Shown piece by piece: positions 1-9,618 of a DNA stretch of 64,000 nucleotides. Under the pieces are notes generated by a model, which saw only the letters and a program-made list of their open reading frames with translations, had not been told where the DNA came from and made no database searches. How positions within the stretch are numbered: the first letter of the stretch is position 1; each line of letters starts with the position of its first letter. The stretch comes from Plantago ovata (lineage: Eukaryota > Streptophyta > Magnoliopsida > Lamiales > Plantaginaceae), in NCBI GenBank assembly GCA_028274465.1, contig CM051457.1, positions 69,848,496 to 69,912,495 of the forward strand, in the 5' to 3' direction. Both the position numbers and the translations under genes were made by a program.

Positions 1-419
1 GATCTATCTAAATCTCTATCTTCGTATTGTTGATTAATTATTGCACACAATTGGACAATTCATTGGTCTTTCACCTATCTAAATCTATATCTTTGTAGTG
101 TTTGATAATTACAGCTGGACAATTCATTGATCAAAGATCTCCATGCAAAACCGAGGAATTTATGCATGATTATTAACCCGTTATGCTTTGAAGGACCATA
201 CTATCACCAATCTCCATTATCTGTTAAGAAAAACCTTTGCTAAACCGTCTGCTGTTTTATATTCTAAATTTGATTAGATAAAGCTAGTTATAGTCCTTAG
301 AGATCGACACTCGAGGTTATTCTACTGCTACACTACGGTTTTCGTTGTAGTTGTGAATTGCCTTTGGCTAAATAACAAATTTATTTGATTAATCGGAACC
401 GACAATTCCGCGTTCATCA
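1..419 (+). repeat. 3' part of the left LTR of the Athila-like element
   Basis: It matches 5510-5894 of the right LTR, including the shared stretch on either side of ctcgaggttatt and the terminal cgttcatca. Only the last third of the 1.2-kb LTR lies in the window. A few substitutions and small indels separate the two LTRs. Confidence 0.85.
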
Positions 420-690
420 AGAACTTGCACCATTGAGGTGGATGGCAAGCAACATGTGTTGCGAGCCATATCTGATCCTAGTCCTCACTTCAATACTTCT
501 CATTCTATTAATTACTTTGGTCTTGCTGTATATATCCATTCTCACTCACAGGTACTAGGCATGAGGAAGAGATCGATGAAGGGGGAAGTCTAGTACCCTC
601 AAGAACAAGAACTAAAGAGCAAGAAGAAGTCGAGTCAGAGACTTTATAAACAATGGCGCTGTCCGGGAGGCAACCCGGAGTTTTTATCGC
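420..690 (+). other. Leader/pol-end remnant with GGGAGGCAACCC hairpin
   Basis: There is no standard primer binding site after the LTR. A short open frame (about 424-600) may be the last trace of gag-pol. At 663-678 the stem CCGGG/CCCGG with loop AGGCAA matches the hairpin that plant Athila/Tat elements carry just after pol. Almost all of gag-pol is therefore deleted between the LTR and this point. Confidence 0.5.
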
Positions 691-874
691 TTTATTGCAT
701 TGCATTACATTCATACATTGAATAATTTATGTGAATTGGTTAGTTTATGTGATGTTTTGTGCTTATGTTTATGTTTGAGTGAAATGTTTCGAGTGTTTTT
801 AGTGAGTAAATGGTTTTGGGGGATAAAAACTGAACTTTTTCGGAGATATTTTGTCTCCCCACCTCTGGAGCTGG

Positions 875-1000
875 GGGGCGAATCGCCCCACATCGCCAGA
901 GAGTTTCAGGCTCTCTCGCAGTGGGGGGCGATTCGCCCCACATCGCCAGAGAGCTTGCAGTGGGGGGGCGAATCGCCCCACACACGGGGCGAATCGCCCC
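875..1000 (+). repeat. Four copies of the palindrome GGGGCGAATCGCCCC
   Basis: Copies lie at 875-889, 925-939, 965-979 and 986-1000. The second has ATT instead of AAT at its centre. Each has 6-bp perfect arms and all but the last are followed by cacatcgcc- or cacac-like spacer. They precede the leader of the env-position ORF. Related but degenerate copies lie just upstream of the TATA box in the LTRs (5041-5120, and the - strand copies near 37990-38060 and 40350-40400). Confidence 0.85.
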
Positions 1001-1789
1001 ACATCGTCCGAGAATAAGGGACGGGATTTCTCCCCAATCTCCTCATTCTCTCATCTTCTTCATCTCTCTTATTCCAAAACACCCAAAAACTCAAAAAATC
1101 TTCCATCTTACATAAAACCTTCAATTCTCCATCAAATTTTGTGTTCTTTAGCTTCAATCGAAGCCCATTGCGTGCTCTTTCATTCCATCCGAACAAATTT
1201 CATCCTAGTTCATTCATTCTTCGGATCTGAGGTGACTTCACATGAACCCTAATTTTTATAATTTGGGTTTTTTTTTTATTTATGCTTCAATTGAGCTTAT
1301 ATGATATATGGGTTGATTGTTTGTGTGATTAGAAACGTTATTCACTATCAATTGCATGTTCAATTATGCTTGGTTTGTTGGTTTGAGAATTTTGCCTACT
1401 AGATGTCTATGTCTTAATGTGCATTGTTTATTTTCCTTTCATTCTGTGTCTATGGGTGTGCTTAATGATATGATAATGATGGACATGATGGTAGAACGCA
1501 TGATTGATGAGTTTGAGGATTTTTGATGCTAGATTTTTTGCTACTATGGTATGATTTGAGCCTTATGATTTAAGGTTATTTGTTGTCTAGCATGAGCTTA
1601 ACGTGATATGTTACATGTATAAGATATGTTGGTGTGTTGCATTTTAGTTCTAGAAGTGGCTAGATTAGACATGGAGCTTTTGAGGAGTACGATTGTTGAT
1701 GTTATCACTCGTTTGTTTCACTCTTGCATTTGCATATGCATGAATCTGTTTCATGTTGTACAAGATACTAATTGCTGCTTGTAGGTACC
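1001..1789 (+). other. Untranslated leader and probable intron of the Athila-like ORF
   Basis: The stretch is T-rich and non-coding. A C/T-rich leader (1020-1240) is followed by a possible splice donor (ctgag|gtgact near 1230) and a strong acceptor (gcttgtag|gtacc, ending 1784) six bases before the ATG at 1790. This suggests that the env-position ORF is expressed from a spliced message. The splice sites are inferred from consensus only. Confidence 0.45.
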
Positions 1790-3151
1790 ATGCCACCACG
1801 TGACAAGAAGAAAGTTGGCTCGTCTAAGAGCAAGAAGGGCAAGGGGGCAGCTTCAAGCTTCCAACCTTCTCATGAGTTATTTGAGTTGTCGCTTTCTTCT
1901 ATCGACGTCCGTTTAAGGCTCCAAGCAGAGCTTGCTCAAGGTGGACGATCGACCATTCCTGATAGAAGGATTGAAATTCCATACGGCCATGCTAACCGAC
2001 CGGATTACAAGGTGCTCTCTCGTTTGGCTAAGAAGAGGAATTGGGGTTGGTTTACTTCCAACCGTTTCAAGGGGTATGATAAGAACCTCCTCCATGAGTT
2101 TTATGTTGGCTATACGGATCTTGAAGAGAAGGAGGGTGTACTTGTTAGAGGCATAATCGTGCCATGGACTCCTGCCTCAATTTCTGATTTTATTCATATG
2201 GGGGAACGGGAGTTCACCGGAAGTGACCATTTTTATGTGTATTCGAGGGCTACTAGGGGGATTGGAAGTGATATCACAAATGTGATTTGCAACAGGCAAT
2301 ATGTGTTTCCAGAAACCGGGGTACAACCAGGACGGATCCATCAGAGTGACCTTAGTCTTGAGGCTAAGGTGGTGATGAAGTTTTGTATTTTCAATCTGAT
2401 TCCTAGGAAGAATGACACATGGATTCAACCAAACTATGTTGACCTCCTCTACTGCTTGTTGGGCAAGCATCGTATAGACATCGGAAAGATCATGTATGAA
2501 GAATACGAGCGTCATTGGGAGAAGAAGAAGAAGCCCTTCATTTTTCCAAGTTTCATCACGGCTTATTGCAAATATCATGGGGTTGAGGACATTGTTGAGG
2601 GGGATTCTGAGGTCGCGGCTCTTTCCCCTTCAACTATTGATGTGCAATTGAATAGGTATCGTATGAAGAACCCCACGGATGCTACTGCTGCTGTTGAGAC
2701 TTCCCTTCGACAGAGTGATTCTGATGATGATAATGATGATGAGGAAGATGAGGATGCTATGGATACTGATGATGGAGCTGGCCGAGTTCCTATTCCTGAT
2801 ATTCCTTCTGTTCGTAGGCCGCCACATGCACCGCCTCGAGCACCACATGGGTCTAGAGGTATTGACTTCTCTGATTTTCGGGCCTACCTCGATGACCGTT
2901 TCGGTAGAGTTGATGCTAGTGTTGCAGCCTTGAGCACTTCTGTCCAAGGGTTGCAACATAATCTTGATGGATACATTGCCCAACGCAACCGCGATTGGGA
3001 GATAGCTGAGGAGCATCGCCGGAATGAGAGAGAGATAATGTGGGAGCAGCAACAGCTCATCCGTCACCAACAGGAGGCCCTACAACAATCTAATGATCTT
3101 CTGTCTGACATGTGGAGGGACTATTATGGGGATTACGATCCTAATAATTAG
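1790..3151 (+). CDS. Env-position ORF of Athila-like element (putative plant transposon protein domain)
   Basis: This is an uninterrupted frame of 453 codons. I chose the ATG at 1790, which follows a strong splice acceptor, over an upstream non-ATG start. The N-terminus is lysine-rich (KKVGSSKSKKGKG, a possible nuclear signal). Residues about 30-290 match the pattern I know as the 'putative plant transposon protein' domain found in Athila-type env-position ORFs: a W-T-P-A-S-I-S-D-F motif, a hydrophobic block with LIPRKNDTW, then a I-D-I-G-K-I stretch and an FPSFITAYCKYHGV-like end. A Ser/Asp/Glu-rich linker (about 310-335) leads to a Gln-rich C-terminus with coiled-coil character. There is no signal peptide or membrane segment, so an envelope role is doubtful. 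It is the only coding region left in this element, and why it stayed open is unclear. Confidence 0.75.
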   Translation: MPPRDKKKVGSSKSKKGKGAASSFQPSHELFELSLSSIDVRLRLQAELAQGGRSTIPDRRIEIPYGHANRPDYKVLSRLAKKRNWGWFTSNRFKGYDKNLLHEFYVGYTDLEEKEGVLVRGIIVPWTPASISDFIHMGEREFTGSDHFYVYSRATRGIGSDITNVICNRQYVFPETGVQPGRIHQSDLSLEAKVVMKFCIFNLIPRKNDTWIQPNYVDLLYCLLGKHRIDIGKIMYEEYERHWEKKKKPFIFPSFITAYCKYHGVEDIVEGDSEVAALSPSTIDVQLNRYRMKNPTDATAAVETSLRQSDSDDDNDDEEDEDAMDTDDGAGRVPIPDIPSVRRPPHAPPRAPHGSRGIDFSDFRAYLDDRFGRVDASVAALSTSVQGLQHNLDGYIAQRNRDWEIAEEHRRNEREIMWEQQQLIRHQQEALQQSNDLLSDMWRDYYGDYDPNN

Positions 3152-4694
3152 TCTTTTCACAAGTCCATTCTTGTATACTCAGCCGACCGAGGCCAAACCA
3201 TTCGGTAACATCTAGTATTACTTTTTATTTCTTCATTCTATTTTGCTAGGGACTAGTTTGAGTTTCATGAGGGGGGATGGGATGTGAATCATGATGTTAA
3301 GTATTGTTTGGCTTTATGATGTTGAGTATGGTATCTTGTACTTTGTTTGCATTTGCACGTTTACCGCTTTCTTAGTATTTAGTTACATACACTACATTCA
3401 TCCTAGTATAGTTTTGCATGTTTTTGTGTGGAGTTTATTGCCAAATTTTTTGAAATTTTTTATTGGGTAGATTAACTAATCATGACCTTTGACCATGCGT
3501 TTCATCTCTATGAATTTGTTTGAGGTCTTTCTCGCTTGACTTGTCACATTTATATATGCACTTAGTTAAGCTTGGTAGTCTCGACATCACTTAGTGGTGC
3601 TTTCTCTACTGCGGTTCACGAAGGCCTTTATAATAAGATGATGCATGTTAGAGTCTTGTGGTTGTTTTCCCGTGTAATTATGTACCTAAGAGGCAACAAG
3701 TCTTCACCTTGCTTTGAGATTGCTAAATGCCTAGGAAGGAGGTAGTGTGAGATTGTGTTATCCTTTGTTTGAAACTTATTCTAACAAATAGGTTTAGGGA
3801 GGGGGTTATGCTGTCAATATGACTTGTTTTTCGATTTTGAGTGTTGTGAGTTTGTTTTCCTTTTTCGTAAAGTTTGTGCTCCAACCTATTCTTTCGAATA
3901 GGTTTGGGGAGGTCGTTTGTGAGTCATTGTAATTTCTTTTTCGTTGTGCTACTGCTGGCTATATACAAAAAAAAGAAGAAAAAAAATCAAAAAAAAAGAA
4001 AAAAGGATTCCAGGAAAAAGAAAAAAAATCTGGAAAAGAAAAAAAGAAAAAAACAAGAGACCCCAAAAAAGCAAAGAAGGGTCCAAAGAAAGCCAAAAAG
4101 CAGTTTAGCAAAGTATTTGTCTCGTTTTTCAATTCATGTAATGTTCGTAATCGAGTTGTAAAGTTTGTCTTTTGTTTATTTGAGTGTCATCTGTTCTAGA
4201 CCACCCTCGTCCTGCCATTCAGGAAGTGGTGATTAGTTTATGACTTTGCTTGAGAGATGGGTAGAATAGGGGCGTGTGAACTTTTAGGGAACCCTCCTTC
4301 GTTTGATGAGAGCCAGTATTGGTTCGACCTCTTTGAGGGAAAGTCTTAACTTGGTGAACAACAGTAAGTCCTCAGTTTCATAGGCACGGGACAACCATTC
4401 GTATTTTAACATGTTTCATTACGTCGTCACTGACTAGGTCCAGGTAGAGAATGTTACGAGAGACTATCTTGTTTAACATAGTGCATATGTGAATGTGTAT
4501 GAGTCAATCGAGGCATTCTTCAACCAATATCCATGTTATGATTTGTATGGTCATTGTTCATAAGTTTTTGATAGACTCAATAGGTTAGTTCATTTCGTTT
4601 GGCATGAGACTCTATTTTGTGTGTTGCATTAGTTTTTTGCATTAGAGTCTAGCTTAGTTGCTTGAGGACAAGCAAAGGTTCGGTTTGGGGAGTT
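3152..4694 (+). other. Long non-coding 3' internal region of the Athila-like element
   Basis: No credible gene is present. It contains an A-rich low-complexity tract (about 3965-4100), which gives a spurious lysine-rich open frame, a stem-loop at 3883-3904 followed by a GGGGAGG purine run, and a purine-rich stretch before the LTR at 4684-4694 that should prime plus-strand synthesis. The 3' 1.1 kb is conserved in the second copy at 38445-39596 (- strand). Confidence 0.65.
3883..3904 (+). repeat. Stem-loop AACCTATTC/GAATAGGTT followed by GGGGAGG
   Basis: Perfect 9-bp arms (3883-3891 and 3896-3904) enclose a 4-nt loop and are followed at once by tggggagg. A degraded version lies about 110 bp upstream (3775-3800, followed by agggaggggg). 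The - strand copy of the element has two perfect versions (39202-39223 and 39316-39337). Confidence 0.75.
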
Positions 4695-5894
4695 TGATGA
4701 ACGTGTATTTTACACTTTCATTCGAGTCTTTTTCACCAATTTAGCTATCCTCTAGGTTAGTTTAGCTTATATTTTAGTGCATTTTATTAGAATAGTGTCA
4801 CGTTTCCCTTTTCTTTGCATTTTTCAGGTTTTAGGTAAAAAAACTTATTTTTATGGGCAATATTGAGAGGACGAAGTTTTGGTGTTTCGAGGACATTCGT
4901 GGTGTATCTAGAAGGTTCCGGATGAGATTTGAGGCCTAGGGGACGAGTTTCAAGGCTTAAAGGTCACTAGAAGGCAAAATCCGAGTCCGAAAAGGAAAAG
5001 AAGACCAAAAATCTCACTCTTACCAGTCTGGATGTCCCAGGAGAATCGCCTGGGACGTGGGGCGATTCTCCCCACACCAGCCGAATCGCCCGGCACCTGG
5101 GGCGGTTCGCCTGGGAGTTTCTGAACATTATATATAGTTTTCCTATTTTTCTACGTTTTTAAGACCTTTTCACATTATTTTGAGAGACAAATTCTCCAGA
5201 GCCTGTTCTGGGAATTATTAGTATAGAAGACTCTTTTTCTTATTGATTTGGAAGCTTTAGCATAGAGATTGGACATCTTTGATTTTCGATTCTTGCTTGT
5301 CAGTTAGCAATTCATCGGAGATTGACAACCTTCGTTGGTAACTTGTATCTCACGATATTTCTGCTTTTATTTATTTCATTCAACATGTTTTCATTCAATC
5401 TTGCTTTGATTCTTGTTGATTGCAATATGAGTAGCTAAATCTATCGTTGGTGATAGTATGTGATTTCTTAGCTAGGGTTCATGATCATGCACGAGTGGCT
5501 TCGCGCGTTTAAGACTTGATTTATTGTTTTATTTCTTTGATCTATCTAAGCCATCTATCTTCGTAATGTTGAATTGAAAGGAACACGTAGGACAATTCAT
5601 GATCATAGATCTCTATACAAACTTCAAGTACTTCATGAATGATTATTACCCGTTGCTGTGAATGACCATACTATCACTGACTTCCATCATATTGATAAGA
5701 AAAATATGTTCTTTGCTTGATTTCTGATTTATAGTTTAACTTAAATTTGATAAGCTAGTTATAGTCCTTAGAGATCGACACTCGAGGTTATTTTACTTCT
5801 ACACTACGTGCCTTGGTTTTCGTTGTAGTTGTGATTTGCCTTTGGCTAAAAACAAATTTATTTGATTAATTGAGTCTGACAATCTCGTTCATCA
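4695..5894 (+). repeat. Right LTR of the Athila-like element (1200 bp)
   Basis: It runs from TGATGAACG to CGTTCATCA and its last third matches 1-419. A GC-rich patch (5041-5120) with degenerate GGCGAATCGCC palindromes stands directly before a TATA box, so this patch plus TATA is the likely U3 promoter. It ends abruptly at the codon run ACT GGT GAA ACT CCA of Sirevirus ORF3. Confidence 0.85.
5129..5137 (+). promoter_or_regulatory. TATA box of the Athila-like LTR
   Basis: TATATATAG lies 435 bp into the LTR, right after the GC-rich palindromic patch. The arrangement (palindromes, about 20-30 bp, TATA) is conserved in both LTRs of the - strand copy. Confidence 0.55.
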
Positions 5895-7742
5895 CTGGTG
5901 AAACTCCAGTTGTTGAGTTAAAACAGTTGCCCTCAGCAACCACTCAACCACAAGTGATTGAAGCTAAAGATTTAGGAACCAAGGTTGCTGGCCTTGATGA
6001 ATCTGATGACGAAGAAGATCTCTTTAGCTTCTCAGCAAATGAAGAAGAACTGGCAAAGAAAATTGAACCTACTTAGGTTGCAATTCCTCCTCCATCTCTC
6101 GAAAATGATGAAGGAGATGCTGAAAAGAAGTCGTTTGCTGAGGAATGATGATCAATTCTCTACTAAGATCAAAGCTCATTCACTCACTCCCTCTCTAGTG
6201 TCGTTTCCTAATATTGAGGATTTTACTCCGATAATTAAGGCACTTATGGCTGTTCACAAAGCATGCCAAGAAGAGGATGATACATTGCTTGCTGAGTGTC
6301 CGCTTGATATTGGCAAGATACTGGCTACTGTGCTGTGACGCACTACTTCTATTACCATAGCTAAGAAAGACATAAGTCTACACCACAAAAGCTATGAAGA
6401 AGATGTCAGTCAAGCACTCAAACTGGCTAAAACTGCATTGAAAAAGGCTCAGGCTTACATTGAATAAAAAGTCGACAATGAGCACAGACATGAGGAGAAC
6501 TTGGTGAGTATTATAGAAGAATTGTCCAAGCTAACTGCTGGTCAGCAAGGAATCATTCTTAAATACAATAGCTTAAGTACTCTTGCTGAAAATTGCAATG
6601 AGTTTTTCTCTCTGCACATTCAACCAATGATGCAATCCATGTCTAAGGGGGAAGATAAACAAAGAAAATCTTCAAGAGCAAAGAAAACCCCTGCTGAAGC
6701 GCCATTGATACTGCCTGGTCCACCTCCCAGAGAACATCTTGCCGAAAGAGAGCAAAGTTCAAAGAAACGAGCTGAAACAGATTCTGAGAGAAATTCAGCA
6801 AATCCAAAAAGGAGAAGAACATCTGCTGAAACTCAAGAATACTGTCACACTGAAAGTCATCAAGATCTGAATGAAGATGATGATAATGATGATGACCAAA
6901 CAATAGCTCAAACAATAAGAGCTAGACCAATTACAGCCTTAACTCCTTCTGGCCATTCCAAACACTTCTCTTCTGACTCAAGATCTTCAGCAAGAGATCA
7001 AGAAAATGCTAAGTCAAGAAGAAGAAGGCAAAGACATGAAGAAAAGAGGCTAGCCAGCATTGCTATTGGCTCTGGCATTGAATACACAAAGACCAGCAAT
7101 GAGGAAACAACTCAAAGTGTGATCAGAAACCTACATGGTTGTTGGGTCATAAAGCTGGAACATTTGTTGGTCAATGATTTCTTTCCAACTGCTGTACTTA
7201 ATCAAATGTACACTTGGATTGAATTAAAAGTGCAAAGAAAAGAAAGGGATCCTCCTCCCTACCCAAGAAACATTGCTGCAAAATGGTTGAATCTGGAAGT
7301 CTTAGTAAGAAGAACTTCAATCATCAAGAAAATGAAGCAAGAGCCTGATTTAATCAAGCCGACTGATGTTGCTTACTACAGTGATCCTATAACCAAGAAG
7401 TCAAAGAAGAAATATTGCTTGATTCCTTATGAGTATTTTTATCTCACTGCTAAGGATCAAGAATAAGATCTTCTCTGTTTAAGAAAGATTCATGCTAACA
7501 AGGGAATTTCAGATACACAACTTCTCCATGCCAGCAATTGGGGCATGCACTTGTGGGTACTTCACTACAAAGAAATGAATGGTGAAAACCATCATTATAC
7601 TGCCTGCAAGAATGCAAGGATTATTCAACTTGAAGTCCGTAAGCTACTTGAAGATTACGAGAAAGACTGTGTTGAATTCTCTGCGCTTGCTGAGAAGAGT
7701 GTAAGGGAGATTCTGAGGAAATCTTCTGCTGGAATAGCTTAA
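5895..7742 (+). pseudogene. Sirevirus ORF3 (env-position) C-terminal half, broken
   Basis: It is homologous to the 1007-codon frame at 14760-17783 (- strand). It starts inside the TGETPV repeat where the Athila-like element cut it. Acidic (DESDDEEDLFS), Lys/Arg-rich (KSRRRRQRHEEKR) and C-terminal blocks (HGCWVIKLEHLL; IPYEYFYLTAKDQE) are all conserved. Damage includes stop codons at 6074, about 6336, about 6465 and 7464 and a frameshift near 6140. The longest open pieces are 6501-7466 and 7545-7742. It ends at TAA near 7740, 260 bp before the LTR. The function of the protein is unknown. Confidence 0.85.
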
Positions 7743-7986
7743 GTCCCTTGTGAAAGCTTTGTTTGTTTTGTTTGCTGATTTTTGTAGTTATCTCTGAACT
7801 TTCTTGTAAACTTACTGAAAGATAACTATCAGCAATAAGCTTTTGACTCTCATTGGTTTTTGATTATGCAATCTACTTATGCTCACTGTTTTATTATTCA
7901 AGTATGATTGCATTATTCAACTGATTTATTCAACATCAGAAACCTCTAAAAGGGTAACAATTAATTTAGCCATGGATTTCTAACAT

Positions 7987-8002
7987 CAAAAAGGGGGAAA
8001 TT
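7987..8002 (+). other. Polypurine tract before the + Sirevirus LTR
   Basis: caaaaagggggaaatt lies directly upstream of the LTR start TGTTAGGAAAC. This is the expected priming site for plus-strand DNA synthesis. The equivalent is present in the - strand copy at 23776-23793. Confidence 0.8.
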
Positions 8003-9514
8003 TGTTAGGAAACTTGTAAATTTTGATGAGCAATTAACCATGCTAAATTAAGGAAAGTCCAGTAACTAGTACTCTTAAGGTCCATAGGAATTTAGAATTT
8101 TAAGGACATTGTAAAAGAGGAACGTTTGCCAAAGACTTAGTGTAGGTACTAGTTACGTGCTTCAGTTTGCTGATGATGTACTTTGTTTTTACAAATGAAC
8201 TATTGAAGCACTAGAACCGTTCAGAAACTTGAAGAATTCGAAGATTGAAGACTTAAGAAGATTTCTGAAGATGGTAAGGCACATGTTGCTCAGAAAGTGG
8301 AAATTTCAGCAATAGCTTGCATAAGTGAAAATCTATATGACAAGTAGGTTGTGCTTGCTAAAACTGAGACTGACCGCTTGCTGAAATACATATGTGACCT
8401 CCTTGCTGAAAGTACTTGCATTTACGCTCCAACGTTCACATTTGAATTTCATTCGAATGAACATTAAATGCAAAAGTAAGCATGCGAAGAACATGAAGAC
8501 TAGAAGACAAATGAAGGACGCTGCTGAAGGTACAAAAGCAAGATAGTGACATCTTAAGGAACAAATCCTTAGAAATTTAAATTCAAACGGCTCCCTTGAT
8601 TCACTATAAACAGAGGTCATCCGGCAAAGAGTTGAAGCTTGTCAACAACGTGATCAAACTCTCACTTGTGCTTAAACACTCAATCTTCCATACTCTTTAC
8701 TGCCTATTGATCCGTTCCAAGACTTAAGTTTGAAACAAAAGCTACTTGTGAAAAAGAAGTAGAACATTCACGGCTAAGAAATTAGTTAAGTGATCTCTCT
8801 TTCGAACAAGAACAAGTCTTGACACCAGAAACAACTTAAATTGTTTACTGAAAAGTATTACAAGTTGTGTTTCTTTAGATAACTTGTTATAGCTGAAAAA
8901 GTTATACTCAAGTCATCTCATCCCAAACCTCTCTAACTGATAAACACCCTTTTTCAGGCGTGAAATTCAGGGGGAATTAATCAAGCATAGCTTTGCTGAT
9001 TAAGTGTCCCAAGTTTGGTGGAGAACAAGGTTTCGTTCTCTAGTTAGGTTGGAAACGAAGCAAGTGTGCTTTGGTTTCTGAAGAATCATTATAGATAGGT
9101 GTTGCAAGGAACCTCAAGCTTATGTTAGTGGATTCAGTCCTAGAAAGGACAAAGTGGAATAGTTGAGAGATTAAGCCACTCTAGATATCACTATAAAAGT
9201 GTTTGTGTGATTTACTTTACTACATTTAGTTTTCAGCAAGCTTAACCATTTGTACACTGTCACTCTGCTCACTTGCTGAAACTAGCACTCTCTGAAAAGC
9301 ACTTATTGTATAAAGACTTCCGCACTCTGTTTTTAAAGTACCAGTAAAACTCGTTACTGAAAAGTAACTAGTACTTGCTGAGAAAGTTATGTATCAGCAA
9401 ACTCATTACTGAAAAGTAATAAGCACTTGCTGAGAAAGTTTTTAAACGACGAAAGTTTGAAAAGACTATTCACCCCCCGCCCTAGTCTTTTCTTGTTGTT
9501 TAAAGGGACCAACA
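8003..9514 (+). repeat. Sirevirus LTR, + strand, 1512 bp
   Basis: It starts TGTTAGGAAACTTG and ends AAAGGGACCAACA, with the CACCCCCCGCCCTAG-like box typical of Sirevirus LTR ends just upstream (9471-9485). It is about 320 bp shorter than the LTRs of the - strand element, mainly because it holds one copy, not two, of a 235-bp unit. It is rich in TTCAGCAA/TTGCTGAA words. It is shared by an upstream ORF3 and a downstream gag. Confidence 0.9.
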
Positions 9515-9516
9515 AG

Positions 9517-9528
9517 TGGTATCAGAGC
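9517..9528 (+). other. Primer binding site, initiator Met tRNA
   Basis: TGGTATCAGAGC two bases after the LTR is complementary to the 3' end of plant initiator methionine tRNA, the standard primer of Sireviruses and most plant Ty1/copia elements. Confidence 0.9.
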
Positions 9529-9618
9529 TGGAGGTTCTTTAACCTTCAACACTGAACCTAGATCCCCTTAGGTGCTTTCCGTAAATCACTCTCAGTTTGG
9601 TAGTCTTTTGCTGACAGG

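Larger units (their letters stand above)
1..5894 (+). mobile_element. Athila-like Ty3/gypsy retrotransposon, gag-pol deleted, 5' end outside window
   Basis: Two direct LTR copies (1-419, partial, and 4695-5894) flank 4.3 kb of internal DNA. The LTR begins TGATGAACG and ends CGTTCATCA, so it has TG...CA termini inside a 9-bp inverted repeat. A purine-rich stretch (tttggggagt) lies directly before the right LTR. Inside are the GGGAGGCAACCC-type hairpin that follows pol in plant Athila/Tat elements, an env-position ORF and long non-coding DNA. No gag, protease, RT or integrase is visible, so the copy is non-autonomous. Its right LTR abuts the middle of a Sirevirus ORF3, so it inserted there. Assignment to Athila/Calypso rests on layout and the hairpin, not on an RT sequence. 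Confidence 0.75.

Noticed and set aside
875-1000. Regularly repeated palindromes suggest a CRISPR array
   Set aside because: Spacers are 6-35 bp, similar to each other and not unique, there are no cas genes, and the context is a plant retrotransposon.
700-1252. Overlapping frames on both strands with GRFAP/ANRP repeats
   Set aside because: They are translations of the GC palindromes and leader, without start context or protein-like composition.
2177-3070. Antisense frames opposite the Athila ORF
   Set aside because: Shadows of the 1790-3151 frame.
1790-3151. Calling the Athila and Sirevirus third ORFs true envelope genes
   Set aside because: No signal peptide, transmembrane segment or furin-like site is visible; position alone is not enough.
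3874-4161. Lysine-rich 95-codon frame
   Set aside because: It is a translation of an A-rich low-complexity tract; not conserved as a frame in copy 2.
9517-9528. tRNA-like sequence
   Set aside because: It is only the 12-nt primer binding site; no tRNA gene folds here. I saw no tRNA or rRNA gene in the window.
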